Below are positions 22,738 through 33,505 of a stretch of 64,000 bases of DNA, piece by piece. Position 1 is the stretch's first letter; each line of letters opens with the position of its first letter. Source of the DNA: Cherax quadricarinatus (lineage: Eukaryota > Arthropoda > Malacostraca > Decapoda > Parastacidae); contig NC_091341.1 of the NCBI RefSeq assembly GCF_038502225.1, positions 5,260,525 through 5,324,524 of the forward strand. Direction: 5' to 3'. The position numbers and the translations under genes were made by a program. The notes under the pieces were generated by a model that worked only from the letters and a program-made list of their open reading frames with translations, was not told where the DNA came from and made no database searches.

Positions 22738-22900
22738 TAATCCTGGGGAGAGCTAAACCCGTAGGATTATACTACACCTGTGGGGGGGGGAGAATGGAAG
22801 GTACTCAGGCTCAATTCAGGGAACTGGAGCACAGATCCAATTCCCTAGCTCAAGAGCCCCTCACCAGCGTCAAGGAACCTACCTTGGGGGGTCATGACAA
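22738..22900 (-). mobile_element. SINE of the AAGGTTCCTTGATG family, minus copy
   Basis: On the plus strand it reads AGAGCTAAACCCGTAGGATT, then CTGGAGCACAGATCCAATTC and ends AAGGAACCTACCTTGG. This is the reverse complement of the 24953-25117 copy. No duplication is seen. Confidence 0.8.
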
Positions 22901-23655
22901 TGTACTTCTACCCTAAAATGCTAGGCAAACATTTTTTTCCTCGCTAGGGAAGACTTTTCTCGAAAAAAATCAAAACATTTATTGTATAAATAGTTTTGCA
23001 AAGTTTTATGCTTCTAACCAAGAGTGTAATGTTTCCCCATCTTAGAATTGCCAGTCAACTTACACAGTGGAAATAACAACACACTGAGACACTATATTAT
23101 ACCTAGCCATGGAAAGCGTATGCAGCCTGTATCTTATTTTGCTATCGTCGGAGGACTATACGTAAATGTTTAATTTACATTAACCTTACCTAACCTGTCC
23201 TAGAAAAACGCCTATATAGTTATGGAGTGACACAGATGAACAAAAATACTCTGCAGAGAGGCTCTCCAGAGCCGAGTTTCCAGACAAATCGGCTTTGTCC
23301 TATCTAGACAAAACTCTAGAAGACGAAAGCTCATCCATATAAAAATATTTCATTTAATATAAAGTTTCACATTGGAGATTCTGCAACTAAAAAAAAAGTC
23401 GCCCGAAATTTTTAATTTTTCCCATAGCTACTTTTAACGTTGCAAAACTGGTTAGAGAATGGCAAGGTTTTTATGGTGGCGACGTCACTGCAGAAGCCAG
23501 TTCACATTACCTGTCATAAGACCCGAACTCTGACCCTAAAAGGTGAACATTTTTATACAGTTTCAACATAAATAAAGTGCACTTGTGTCTCGAATTACAA
23601 ATTAGACCTGACCTTATCATTTGTCTGCTTAATAACAAAGAAATAGTCATCGTCC
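22901..23655. other. No gene seen
   Basis: AT-rich, no supported feature. Confidence 0.5.
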
Positions 23656-23657
23656 CT

Positions 23658-23658
<1 letters not shown>

Positions 23659-23708
<50 letters not shown>

Positions 23709-23760
23709 TATACGTGTGTGTGTGTGTGTGTGTGTATGTGTGTGTTTGTGTTTTGTTTTT
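23659..23760. repeat. (AT)n-(GT)n compound microsatellite
   Basis: About 20 AT units are followed by about 12 GT units and a T-rich end. A complete MITE follows immediately, and GT repeats resume on its other side. Confidence 0.95.
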
Positions 23761-23761
23761 T

Positions 23762-24111
23762 GTGCCGAATAGGTAAAACGCGATTCTGGCTTGGCAACTC
23801 TCTTCTTGCCGAATAAGGAAAGTGAAAATTTTTTTATACAATAATTTCGCAAAATTCATTCTGAACCTAATGAAAAAAATATATTTCTTTTGTGTTTATT
23901 ATTAAATTACTGTAAACTTACCTAAAATATATTTAGTTGTGCTTGTTATAATAAGGTTGGGTAAACTTTCTAAGACTCTTCTGCTACAAAATTAATTTTT
24001 ACATTTAATAAAAATGAAAAAAAATATATCTTCAAGCGTATAAGAAAATTTTAGAAAGGACTTAATTTTAAACGAGTTCTTGCTGATTGACCAATTTTAC
24101 CTATTCGGCAC
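23762..24111 (+). mobile_element. Complete MITE, 17-bp terminal inverted repeats
   Basis: The left end GTGCCGAATAGGTAAAA (23762-23778) is the exact reverse complement of the right end TTTTACCTATTCGGCAC (24095-24111). The 350-bp body is AT-rich and has no open frame. A truncated relative is at 17979 and a 40-bp end of one at 27561. GT repeats on both sides suggest insertion into a microsatellite. The superfamily is not clear from the ends alone. Confidence 0.88.
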
Positions 24112-24668
24112 GCGTGCATGTGTGCGTGTGTGTGTGTGTGTGTGTGCGGTATAGGTAGTGTGCGGTATAGGTAGTGTGCGGTATAGGTAGTGTGCGGTAT
24201 AGGTAGTGTGCGGTATAGGTAGTGTGCGGTATATGTAGTGTGCAGTATATGTAGTGTGCGGTATATATGTATATGGAGTGTGCAGTATATGTAGTGTGCG
24301 GTATATGTAGTGTGCGGTATATGTAGTGTGCGGTATATGTAGTGTGCGGTATATGTAGTGTGCGGTATATGTAGTGTGCGGTATATGTAGTGTGCGGTAT
24401 ATGTAGTGTGCGGTATATGTAGTGTGCGGTATATGTAGTGTGCGGTATAGGTAGTGTGCGGTATAGGTAGTGTGCGGTATATGTAGGTATATGTAGTGTG
24501 CGGTATATGTAGGTATATGTAGTGTGTATATGAGGTATATGTAGTGTGAGGTATATGTAGTGTGAGGTATATGTAGTGTGAGGTATATGTAGTGTGCGGT
24601 ATATGTAGTGTGAGGTATATGTAGTGTGAGGTATATGTAGTGTGAGTATATGTATATACGTAGTGTGT
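24112..24668. repeat. (GT)n leading into a 16-bp array, about 30 copies
   Basis: After a GT tract at 24119-24145, GTAGTGTGCGGTATAG or ...TATAT repeats every 16 bp. Subtypes are clustered: TATAGG first, TATATG in the middle, GTGAGG at the end. The minus frames are open and periodic (YRTLHIPHT and similar), because 48 bp closes a 16-codon period without a stop. There is no coding evidence. Confidence 0.93.
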
Positions 24669-24940
24669 TTGGAGAACTGCTCCCCTCCCCCTTTCACACA
24701 CATACTTTCATTATAATTTTCCTAAAATACGTTTGGAACACAGGTCTCAACACATATACTTCAATCCTGTATCCACTTCCTTCTCTAAACTCAATAGTTC
24801 CAACACTCACCTAAATGTCAGGTAACCTTCAGTAACTTCCTTCACATCGACAAGTTAGGCAGACGCACGCGACTATCACTGTACAAGTCCGAACACTAAC
24901 TCAAACCTGCATACTTCGTTTTCAAGTGATACTGACCTAC

Positions 24941-25129
24941 TCTGCTCGTCCCCCCCCTCAAGGAAGGTTCCTTGATGTTGGTGAGGGGCTCTTGATTTAG
25001 GGAATTGGATCTGTGCTCCAGTTCCCCAAATTAAGCCTGAATGCCTTCCACATACCCCCCCAGGCGCTGTATAATCCTCCGGGTTTAGCGCTTCCCCCTT
25101 GATTGTAATAATAATAATCTGCTCGTCCC
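24941..25129 (+). mobile_element. SINE with a 12-bp target-site duplication
   Basis: TCTGCTCGTCCC flanks the element at 24941-24952 and 25118-25129. The body starts in a C run and CTCAAGGAAGGTTCCTTGAT, then GGGAATTGGATCTGTGCTCC, GGCGCTGTATAATCCTCCGG and GGTTTAGCGCTTCCCCCTTG, ending in (AAT)n. This is the best-preserved copy of the family in the window and defines its ends. I do not see a clear tRNA or 5S head. Confidence 0.9.
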
Positions 25130-25349
25130 ATCTGCACACCTTGTCCAATCAAAAACCTAGAAAGACTTGTCGGGCCAGTCAAAACTCAAGAATTACCGGT
25201 AATTGCCCGGAGCTGCTTGTTAGCCCGTCCTTACTAGCCTTTGTGTTGTTAATTAAGCATGCTTTAAACAATCCTAACAGTTTGTATATATGCTGATAAG
25301 AGAATCTCTTTCCATCATAGGAAATATACAGCGAAAGGTATTTCCCCGT

Positions 25350-25631
<282 letters not shown>

Positions 25632-25717
<86 letters not shown>
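25632..25717. repeat. (GT)n microsatellite
   Basis: About 43 GT units. Confidence 0.97.
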
Positions 25718-25720
<3 letters not shown>

Positions 25721-26049
25721 CCAAGCACTGCTCTTCTCGTGGTGTCGCGTCTTGGGTATTTTCTCTTCACTTAATTTTAAAAATATCTGAAGGTTGTGTT
25801 ACTATTTCCTATAATTAACTCCGCTCGTCTACTCTTCTATTTACGACGAAAAAGTTCAAGTCCCATCGCCTTAATTTTTTTTTTTTTTTTAAATTGCAAC
25901 TGGATTTTTTATTTCGATGTTGCAGGTAGTAAGAAAGCCCATTAACGTTTGTTTACATCCTACTTATATGTGTTTATCAGTCTCTTTATATTCTCCGTAA
26001 GCGTAGGCCTCTTCTGCTCCAGCCTTTATTCAAACTTTTTTTCTTCTTG

Positions 26050-27490
26050 ATGGTACATAGGGAATCTGTCTCAAGTCCCACCATTATTGTACAAGCGAGA
26101 GGCTCATGTCCTTTGCCTGCTATTTCATTACTCTTTAACAAGTCACTAGAAACAAGCACTTTCCCGACACTACAAGACAGTAAGGGTCACACCAATACAC
26201 GATGTAAACAACTATACAACTACCAAACTTACCGTTGTTATCCAAAATCTTCGAGAAACTCGTGCACTAGAGATTATATTCATTTGTAACAGCATAAATA
26301 ATGCTCAGCCCCTTGCCAATTTGGATTCAGAAAAAAAAGGCACAAATGACGCAATTGTAAAAATGCTAGACCTGCTCTACACGGCTCTGGAAAATAATGA
26401 ATATCCATTAGGGCTCTATTGACCTAAGGAAAGCTTTTGATACATTAGACCACAGCATACTACTCCGCAAACTTGACCATTATGGTATAAGAGGCCATAC
26501 CTTGACTCTTTCAAATTCTATCTTACTAACAGATATCAATACGTCTCTATCAATGACACAATCTCATCATCACGACCACTTGATAATGGAGTGCCACAGG
26601 CGAGTGTCCTTGGTCCCCTGCTCTTCCTCTTATACATCAATGATCTTCCCAATGTATCTCAACACCTTTGCTGATGACTCGACTTATGTCATCTCCCACC
26701 CAAATCTTGCCTCAGTCAGCACCATTGTTAACGAAGAGCTAGTAAAAATATCGACCTGGATGACTGCCAATAAACTTACACATATTTTTGACAAAACTTT
26801 CTATATTATGTTTGGTAACAAAGCAGGTGTTGCACAACATAACATTGCGATTGACAACACTTTCATTGCTAAACAAAATGAGGGCAAATTCCTGGGCCTA
26901 CACTGACAGCAACCTGAAATTCAGCACCGATGCCCAACAACAACAAAAAAAAAAAAAAGTATCCAAAACAGATGGGATCCTCTCTAAAATACGCTACTAC
27001 GTACACTATACTATTTACTCATCTATTTCTACGTCACCTATGCTATTTGTGCCTGGGATCAACACCAGCAACCCACCTAAAGCAAATAATAACCCAACAA
27101 AAAGCCACCATAAGAATTATCTCGCAATTCCATCCTAGGCAACACCCCCCTCCCCCACTCGTCAAAAATCTAAACTTACTCACTGTACAGAACATCCACA
27201 CCTACTACTGTGCAACCTACATTTACAGAACCATAAATTTTAATATTAGCCCTGAACTAAAACACTTTCTTGATATTTGCAACAGGACCAATATACATAA
27301 ACCAGACACAAAAATCTCTATGCCATTCCTCGTGTCCGGTTAAACCTCTACAAAAATGCGATGTACATAAAAGGATCTAAAATCTGGAGCTCCCTGCCTG
27401 AAAACTCTAGAACTGCAGACTCAATCGCCATTTTCAAAACTACTCTGAAAAAAACATCTTATCTCCCTAACACACCCCATCATTAGCCAA
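26050..27490 (+). pseudogene. LINE reverse transcriptase of a second type, broken
   Basis: Across three frames the RT can be followed in order: AISLLFNKSLETSTFP, then a broken finger region, GTNDAIVKMLDLLYTALENN, DLRKAFDTLDHSILLRKLDH (motif A), and FADDSTYVISHPNLASVSTI (the catalytic ADD is intact). Then come NKLTHIFDKTFYIMFGNKAG, KFLGLH, SKTDGILSKIR, STPATHLKQIITQQKATIRI and FLDICNRTN. The region ends with IWSSLPENSRTADSIAIFK, the usual C-terminal end. There are many frameshifts plus an A run at 26945. The style is Jockey-like and differs from the CR1-like copies. No endonuclease is attached, so it is 5'-truncated. Confidence 0.85.
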
Positions 27491-27560
27491 CCAAATGAAA
27501 TGATTATCACCTTTTCTTTTCATTTTTGCATCTCATGGACACAACCAAAACCAAGAGCTT

Positions 27561-27598
27561 TGCTATTTAAGCCAAAATCGCAAGTTTTACCTATTCGG

Positions 27599-27600
<2 letters not shown>
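27561..27600 (-). mobile_element. 40-bp end of the GTGCCGAATAGG MITE
   Basis: AAGTTTTACCTATTCGGCA at the right, with GCTATTTAAGCCAAAATCGC before it, is the reverse complement of the left end of the 17979 copy. It stops at an (AT)n tract. Confidence 0.75.

Positions 27601-27680
<80 letters not shown>
27601..27680. repeat. (AT)n microsatellite
   Basis: About 40 AT units between the MITE end and a truncated LINE. Confidence 0.97.
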
Positions 27681-27684
<4 letters not shown>

Positions 27685-28402
27685 TCCTGTCTAAGGGCAA
27701 TGTGTGGTGTAAATATTATGCGGAAAATTCGGAGTGTGGAAATTAGGAGAAGGTGTGGAGTTAATAAAAGTATTAGTCAGAGGGCTGAAGAGGGGTTGTT
27801 GAGGTGGTTTGGTCATTTAGAGAGAATGAATCAAAGTAGAATGACATGGAGAGCGTATAAATCTGTAGGGGAAGGAAGGCGGGGTAGGGGTCGTCCTCGA
27901 AAAGGTTGGAAGGGGTAAGGAGGTTTTGTGGGCGAGGGGCTTGGACTTCCAGCAGGCGTGCATGAGCGTGTTCGATAAGAGTGAATGGAGACGAATGGTA
28001 TTTGGGACCTGACGAGCTGTTGGAGTGTGAGCAGGGTAATATTTAGTGAAGGGATTCAGGGAAACCGGTTATTTTTATATAGCCGGACTTGAGTCCTGTA
28101 AATGAGAAGTACAATGCCTGCACTTTAAAGGAGGGGTTCGGGATATTAGCAGTTTGGAGGGATATGTTGTGTATCCTTATACGTATATGCTTCTAATTAT
28201 TATTATAATAAGGGGGAGCGCTATACCCGTAGGATTATGCAGCTTATATGCTTCTAAACTGTTGTATTCTGAGCACCTCTGCAAAAGCAGTGATTATGTG
28301 TGAGTGAGGTGAAAGAGTTGAATGATGATGAAAGTATTTTCTTTTTTGGGATTTTCTTTCTTTTTTGGGTCACCCTGCCTCGGTAGGAGACTGCCGACTT
28401 GT
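27679..28402 (+). mobile_element. 5'-truncated copy of the 38.4-kb LINE
   Basis: The copy starts at ATGTCCTGTCTAAGGGCAAT, matching 41321, and follows the larger copy to its 3' end (GGGTCACCCTGCCTCGGTAG, then ACTTGTTAA). The protein reads CLRAMCGVNIMRKIRSVEIR, RWFGHLERMNQSRMTWRAYK and RGRPRKGWK. An early frameshift lies near GLLRWFG. It is set between two (AT)n arrays, and its 3' end runs straight into the second. Confidence 0.93.
28184..28257 (-). mobile_element. 48-bp SINE 3' end nested in the LINE, 13-bp duplication
   Basis: TATATGCTTCTAA at 28184-28196 recurs at 28245-28257, and the uninterrupted LINE at about 41828 has it once. Between are 48 bp: an (ATT)n end, AGGGGGAGCGCTATACCCG and TAGGATTATGCAGCT. 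This is the 3' end of the AAGGTTCCTTGATG SINE on the minus strand. It gives an order of events: LINE first, SINE second. Confidence 0.92.

Positions 28403-28492
<90 letters not shown>
28403..28492. repeat. (AT)n microsatellite at a LINE 3' end
   Basis: About 43 AT units, broken once by AAAT, directly after the LINE end ACTTGTTAA. Confidence 0.96.
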
Positions 28493-28495
<3 letters not shown>

Positions 28496-28767
28496 TTCGC
28501 CTTTGCAAATCTTCTCTGACAATTAATTGTTAATAACTCCTAGAGATCTCTAGACTTTATTTTACCATTCATGTTATTCTTCATATGGAATAATTTTGCT
28601 TTCACTTGTTTCCATTACATGACATTTATTTGCAATAAATGTCATCAACTATATTTCACTCCATTTACTCATTTTTCATGCAAAGATTTAGTTAAATTAT
28701 TTTTAATTTGGCAAAAGAGTTTTGCATCAGCTATTTATATAGTTAAAATTATTACTTTTACATTCAT

Positions 28768-28865
28768 GGGAGCGCTAAACCTGTAGGGATCATCAGAGCC
28801 TGGGGCAAATGAGGGCATTCGAGTTCGCTCCTAGGAAACGGAGGTCAGGTCCAGTTCCTTCATTA
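28768..28865 (-). mobile_element. Decayed SINE of the AAGGTTCCTTGATG family
   Basis: GGGAGCGCTAAACCTGTAGG leads into a diverged body with GGTCCAGTTCCTTCATTATA. The order fits the family on the minus strand. Confidence 0.5.
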
Positions 28866-29049
28866 TAAATAGGAAGATACGTCCATGTTTCTTCAGACTG
28901 GGATGGCTGACGTCGGTTCACATCCTCTACAAGTGCTCGAGTGTCAACAAAGAACTGATGTCTCCCTCTATCTTTCTTCTAGGAATGAAACCCTACAATA
29001 CCTGACGAAGGTGAATGTGTTACCTTCCTTCCCCGTCAGGTGTGTTGCG

Positions 29050-29139
29050 CGTGTACTCACCTATTTGTTGCTGCAGAGGTCGATTCGTAACTCCTGGTCC
29101 CAGTGTGTGTGAGTGTGAGTGTGAGTGTGAGTGTGTGTG

Positions 29140-29170
<31 letters not shown>

Positions 29171-29179
29171 TGAGTGAAC

Positions 29180-29249
<70 letters not shown>
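29050..29249. repeat. ACTCACCTA repeat followed by long (GT)n
   Basis: TGTACTCACCTATTTGTTGC and GCAGAGGTCGATTCGTAACT match the 25.5-kb repeat. They lead into about 75 GT units broken by GAGTGA. Confidence 0.85.
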
Positions 29250-29252
<3 letters not shown>

Positions 29253-30017
29253 ATCCCACAACTCCAGCCTGAGTGTATCTGCTGTATCTATGTGTAAAGT
29301 TTGCTCGATAATGTCTTTCCCTGTAGTGCTTTTTGAGAGTAGCCAGCCCAGCTGTAGGAACTTTGCATATTAAACCAGTTCTGTTATGGTCTAGTCGGCT
29401 GGTAATTAGTATAATTTCGTTTTAAAACAAAATCGTACATCGAAAAGCTTCGAATAAAACTACGAAGGCTCAAATTAAATCAGACGAGTCAATAAGTCAG
29501 TTTCTGGGATGATGCTATTTTTTTTCCTGTCAGTCACTCTGGCCTTCCTTACTTTTTAGGCAAATCTTTGTCGAAATTGTAATATTAATCGTCTTAAAAG
29601 GAAATACTCAAGAAAAACATGCATAGATTAATTATGCCGAGAACTTTTTACAATTTGTAATGCTAAGCTTTAAGCTAGATGGAGTTGGGGGACTGGGAGG
29701 TTGGTGGAGTATCTGACTTTGGGTGGGGATTGTCAGGCAAGGAGTGGGGGTAGCAGGGATTACGGTGGAAATACCCGAGTGAGGGGGATACCTGGGTAGG
29801 AATAGAGGAGGGAGGAGAATTCACGAGTGAGAGAATGAAGAGGCTATAATTACAAGCACACGCATTACGTTTGGTGAACTATTTATTCTCCTTTTGCACT
29901 AGTCATCCACCAGCGCATTGCAGTATCCTTTACCATTGCATTTGACTTAATTTATAGTTCTTGTACAGGTATATTAATGGTACACAATAGTGACAAGTAG
30001 ATTTGTAGGACATATGT
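29250..30017. other. No gene seen
   Basis: Mixed AT-rich and G-rich DNA; nothing supported. Confidence 0.5.
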
Positions 30018-30478
30018 ATCAGTTGAACATTTTTATTGTCGAAACTGTCGCCTATTCGCCAAGCTTCTGCAGTCTAATACATAGTTGACTTAAATATTGG
30101 AGACAGCAGAACCAGTGAAGAATTAAACAAGAAGTGATCCGTTAATCAGTCTTAATAAAATACTTTTGAAGTGATCAGCCTCTGAGCCTTGATCAAGGCT
30201 ATAGATCAGTCCTTCAGCCTTGAAGAAGACGTAATTTAGAAGTGATCAATCTCTCAGCCTTGATCAAAGCTATGGACCCTCCATCAAGCCCTAAGTCCTT
30301 ATCAAAGCCGAGAGAATGACTTTTTCAAAAATAATTCTTCAAGACTGAGGGACTGATGACCAAACATGCACCACTCCACAGCTTCATCTGTCTCCAGTAT
30401 TTAAGTCACACCAGTATTTAGTTGAAAAAAGTCTGCTGAGTAGTCAAAAATATCAACGATTAAGAAACCTAACTGTTA
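30018..30478. mobile_element. Old, decayed foldback of the hammerhead family
   Basis: The left arm has TTTTTATTGTCGAAACTGTC, GCCTATTCGCC and AATATTGGAGACAGCAG. The right arm has CTGTCTCCAGTATTTAAGTC, GTCTGCTGAGTAGTC and ends AAGAAACCTAACTGTTAAC, like the right side of the 31.5-kb copy. Arms are recognisable but heavily mutated. The element abuts the 3' end of the CR1-like copy B. Confidence 0.6.
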
Positions 30479-30606
30479 ACATAAGAACATAAGAAAGAAG
30501 GAACACTGCAGCAGGCCTACTGGCCCATGCGAGGCAGGTCCAAATCTCCTACCTAGTCAGGTCAGGTCAGGTCACAGTCACTTAAGGAAGGAACACGGCA
30601 ACTGAC

Positions 30607-31528
30607 CTAGTAGCACAAGCTAATCAGGTCTAACTCCCACCCACCCACACCTGGGGATTTGTTAGGTTTTAATCTATCTATTTGCCTAAGGACCATGTCA
30701 CTTGTGACCCTAATCGTGCATAGTTTATCATCGTCCTGTTCTATATAATTTATTATTTCTGGAATATCACTAGTATCTTCCTGTGTAAAAACTGAGAGGA
30801 AGTATGTGTTAAAAATTCTACACATTTCCTTATCACTGTCCATGAACTGACCGGAGTAACTTTTGAGTGGGCCTATCTTGTCCCTGATCTTACTTCTGTA
30901 TACCTGAAAGAATCCTTCTGGGGTAATCTTCGATTCTCTTGCAACTTTAACCTCATAATCTCTTTTTGCTTTTATTCCCTTTTTAATTTCTCTCTTTAAC
31001 TGAATATATTGATTTCTTAATTGCCTCTCTCCTCTTCTGATTTGCCTATATATGCCTCTCTTTTAACCAATGAGATGTTTTAATCTATTGTTCATCCATT
31101 TAGGATAATTTTTGTTTGATCTGATTTCCCTATTTGGAACATAAGTTGTGTGAGCAGCTAGAACTACGCCCTGGAAAACATATCGGCAATCATCACCACC
31201 TACCTGACCCACAGTCAGGTCATTCCAGTTCAGCCCACCCAAGTAATTTTTCAGTCCTATGAAATCAGCCAAGCGGAAGTCACGGACAGAGACTTGATTG
31301 CCATTATTAGGGGAATTCCATGATATATTAAAATTGAGTGATTTGTGATTACTTTCCCCAAGCTCATCATTAACCTCAAGATTATTAATTAGCATTTCCC
31401 TGATGTCAAGAACCAAGTCAAGCAGGTTATTTCTTCTAGTTGATTCAGTCACAAACTGTTTTAAAAAACAACCATGAATCGTATCAAGAAGGTCACTTGA
31501 CTCTAAATTTCCTGTCAAATTGCTCCAG
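30607..31528 (-). pseudogene. CR1-like ORF2, post-endonuclease linker, RT deleted
   Basis: Readable parts are MTGNLESSDLLDTIHGCFLK, VTESTRRNNLLDLVL, LGESNHKSLNFNISWN and YPKWMNNRLKHLIG, then EMCRIFNTYFLSVF and RQIDRLKPNKSPG, where the RT would begin. Copy A has the same text at 6040-5410. The RT motifs are absent because of the internal deletion. Confidence 0.85.
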
Positions 31529-31939
31529 TCAATCTATCTATAACAGTTAGGTATCTTTATTGTGAAACGTTTCGCCTACACAGTAGGCTTCTTCAGTCAA
31601 GTACAGAAAAGTTGATAGAAGCAGAAGATACTTGAAGACGATGTAATCAGTCCATCACCCTTAAAGTTTTGAGGTGGTCAGTCCCTCAGTCTTGAGAAGA
31701 GCATTGTTCCATAGTATGAAACAATATGGAGAAGATGTCTTACCTAACAACCTGTCGGTATTTTATACCATTTTAATGTTCAATCTGTCAGACACTGCAA
31801 CACAAGGGTATCTTGGTACAGACCTGCAATCAACTTCGACAACTTCCACCAGTGAGAGAGGCTGGATTTGAGAGGGACCTGCCTTCTCAACATCTGAGTT
31901 CTTACCTCTCCTAGTGGCCTACGTCTCACCTCTTGGCGC

Positions 31940-31947
31940 TATAAAAG
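31940..31947 (+). promoter_or_regulatory. TATA-like box in the 428-bp monomer
   Basis: TATAAAAG lies in GGCGCTATAAAAGCTCC and recurs in each monomer (32368, 32796, 33224). The diverged element at 33.9 kb has TATATAAGG at the same place (34840), so the box is kept although the flanks differ. It is about 160 nt before the hammerhead-like motif and 197 nt before AATAAA. Whether it drives RNA polymerase II is untested. Confidence 0.45.
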
Positions 31948-32098
31948 CTCCATCCTGTCACATCTTCTCCATATTGTTTCATACTATGGAACAATGCTCT
32001 TCTCAAGACTGAGGGACTGACCACCTCAAAACTTTAAGGGTGATGGACTGATTACATCGTCTTCAAGTATCTTCTGCTTCTATCAACTTTTCTGTACT

Positions 32099-32135
32099 TG
32101 ACTGAAGAAGCCTACTGTGTAGGCGAAACGTTTCA
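32099..32135 (+). ncRNA. Hammerhead-like ribozyme motif, 428-bp monomer
   Basis: The order is TGA (stem I), CTGAAGA (fits CUGANGA), an extra A, GCCTAC-TGT-GTAGGC (6-bp stem II), GAAAC, GTT, then TCA (pairs with TGA). The predicted cut follows GUU at 32132. Stem III would be only ACGU, a palindrome that could pair between two molecules, as in the dimer-cleaving hammerheads of Penelope-like elements. The extra A before stem II departs from the consensus and makes activity uncertain. The motif recurs at +428, +856 and +1284. Confidence 0.6.
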
Positions 32136-32136
32136 C

Positions 32137-32142
32137 AATAAA
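32137..32142 (+). terminator. AATAAA polyadenylation-like signal
   Basis: AATAAA is followed 12 nt later by the GT-rich TGTTGCATATGTGTC. It is kept in the copies at 36.9, 45.7, 58.9 and 61.6 kb (strand adjusted) and could end transcripts. Confidence 0.45.
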
Positions 32143-33505
32143 GATACCTAACTGTTGCATATGTGTCTTACCTAACAACCTGTCGGTATTTTATACCATT
32201 TTAATGTTCAATCTGTCAGACACTGCAACACAAGGGTATCTTGGTACAGACCTGCAATCAACTTCGACAACTTCCACCAGTGAGAGAGGCTGGATTTGAG
32301 AGGGACCTGCCTTCTCAACATCTGAGTTCTTACCTCTCCTAGTGGCCTACGTCTCACCTCTTGGCGCTATAAAAGCTCCATCCTGTCACATCTTCTCCAT
32401 ATTGTTTCATACTATGGAACAATGCTCTTCTCAAGACTGAGGGACTGACCACCTCAAAACTTTAAGGGTGATGGACTGATTACATCGTCTTCAAGTATCT
32501 TCTGCTTCTATCAACTTTTCTGTACTTGACTGAAGAAGCCTACTGTGTAGGCGAAACGTTTCACAATAAAGATACCTAACTGTTGCATATGTGTCTTACC
32601 TAACAACCTGTCGGTATTTTATACCATTTTAATGTTCAATCTGTCAGACACTGCAACACAAGGGTATCTTGGTACAGACCTGCAATCAACTTCGACAACT
32701 TCCACCAGTGAGAGAGGCTGGATTTGAGAGGGACCTGCCTTCTCAACATCTGAGTTCTTACCTCTCCTAGTGGCCTACGTCTCACCTCTTGGCGCTATAA
32801 AAGCTCCATCCTGTCACATCTTCTCCATATTGTTTCATACTATGGAACAATGCTCTTCTCAAGACTGAGGGACTGACCACCTCAAAACTTTAAGGGTGAT
32901 GGACTGATTACATCGTCTTCAAGTATCTTCTGCTTCTATCAACTTTTCTGTACTTGACTGAAGAAGCCTACTGTGTAGGCGAAACGTTTCACAATAAAGA
33001 TACCTAACTGTTGCATATGTGTCTTACCTAACAACCTGTCGGTATTTTATACCATTTTAATGTTCAATCTGTCAGACACTGCAACACAAGGGTATCTTGG
33101 TACAGACCTGCAATCAACTTCGACAACTTCCACCAGTGAGAGAGGCTGGATTTGAGAGGGACCTGCCTTCTCAACATCTGAGTTCTTACCTCTCCTAGTG
33201 GCCTACGTCTCACCTCTTGGCGCTATAAAAGCTCCATCCTGTCACATCTTCTCCATATTGTTTCATACTATGGAACAATGCTCTTCTCAAGACTGAGGGA
33301 CTGACCACCTCAAAACTTTAAGGGTGATGGACTGATTACATCGTCTTCAAGTATCTTCTGCTTCTATCAACTTTTCTGTACTTGACTGAAGAAGCCTACT
33401 GTGTAGGCGAAACGTTTCACAATAAAGATACCTAACTGTTGCATATGTGTCTTACCTAACAACCTGTCGGTATTTTATACCATTTTAATGTTCAATCTAT
33501 CTATA

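Larger units (their letters stand above)
31543..33491 (+). mobile_element. Hammerhead-bearing retroposon with four 428-bp tandem monomers
   Basis: TCAATCTATCTATA flanks the insert (31529-31542 and 33492-33505), though the first bases also occur at the monomer end, so the duplication could be slightly shorter. A 194-nt inverted arm (31543-31736) is the exact reverse complement of the last 194 nt of the monomer's HHR/AATAAA part. Four direct monomers follow at exact 428-bp spacing (starts 31737, 32165, 32593, 33021), then a partial one. By eye the monomers are identical. Each carries TATAAAAG, a hammerhead-like motif, AATAAA and GTTGCATATGTGTC. There is no open frame. Tandem monomers with a hammerhead and a duplication are the known layout of retrozymes and of Penelope-like non-autonomous copies. 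Confidence 0.85.

Noticed and set aside
24051..24703. Tyr/His/Thr-rich proteins of about 200 residues
   Set aside because: Read through the 16-bp array and GT repeats, in two frames at once.
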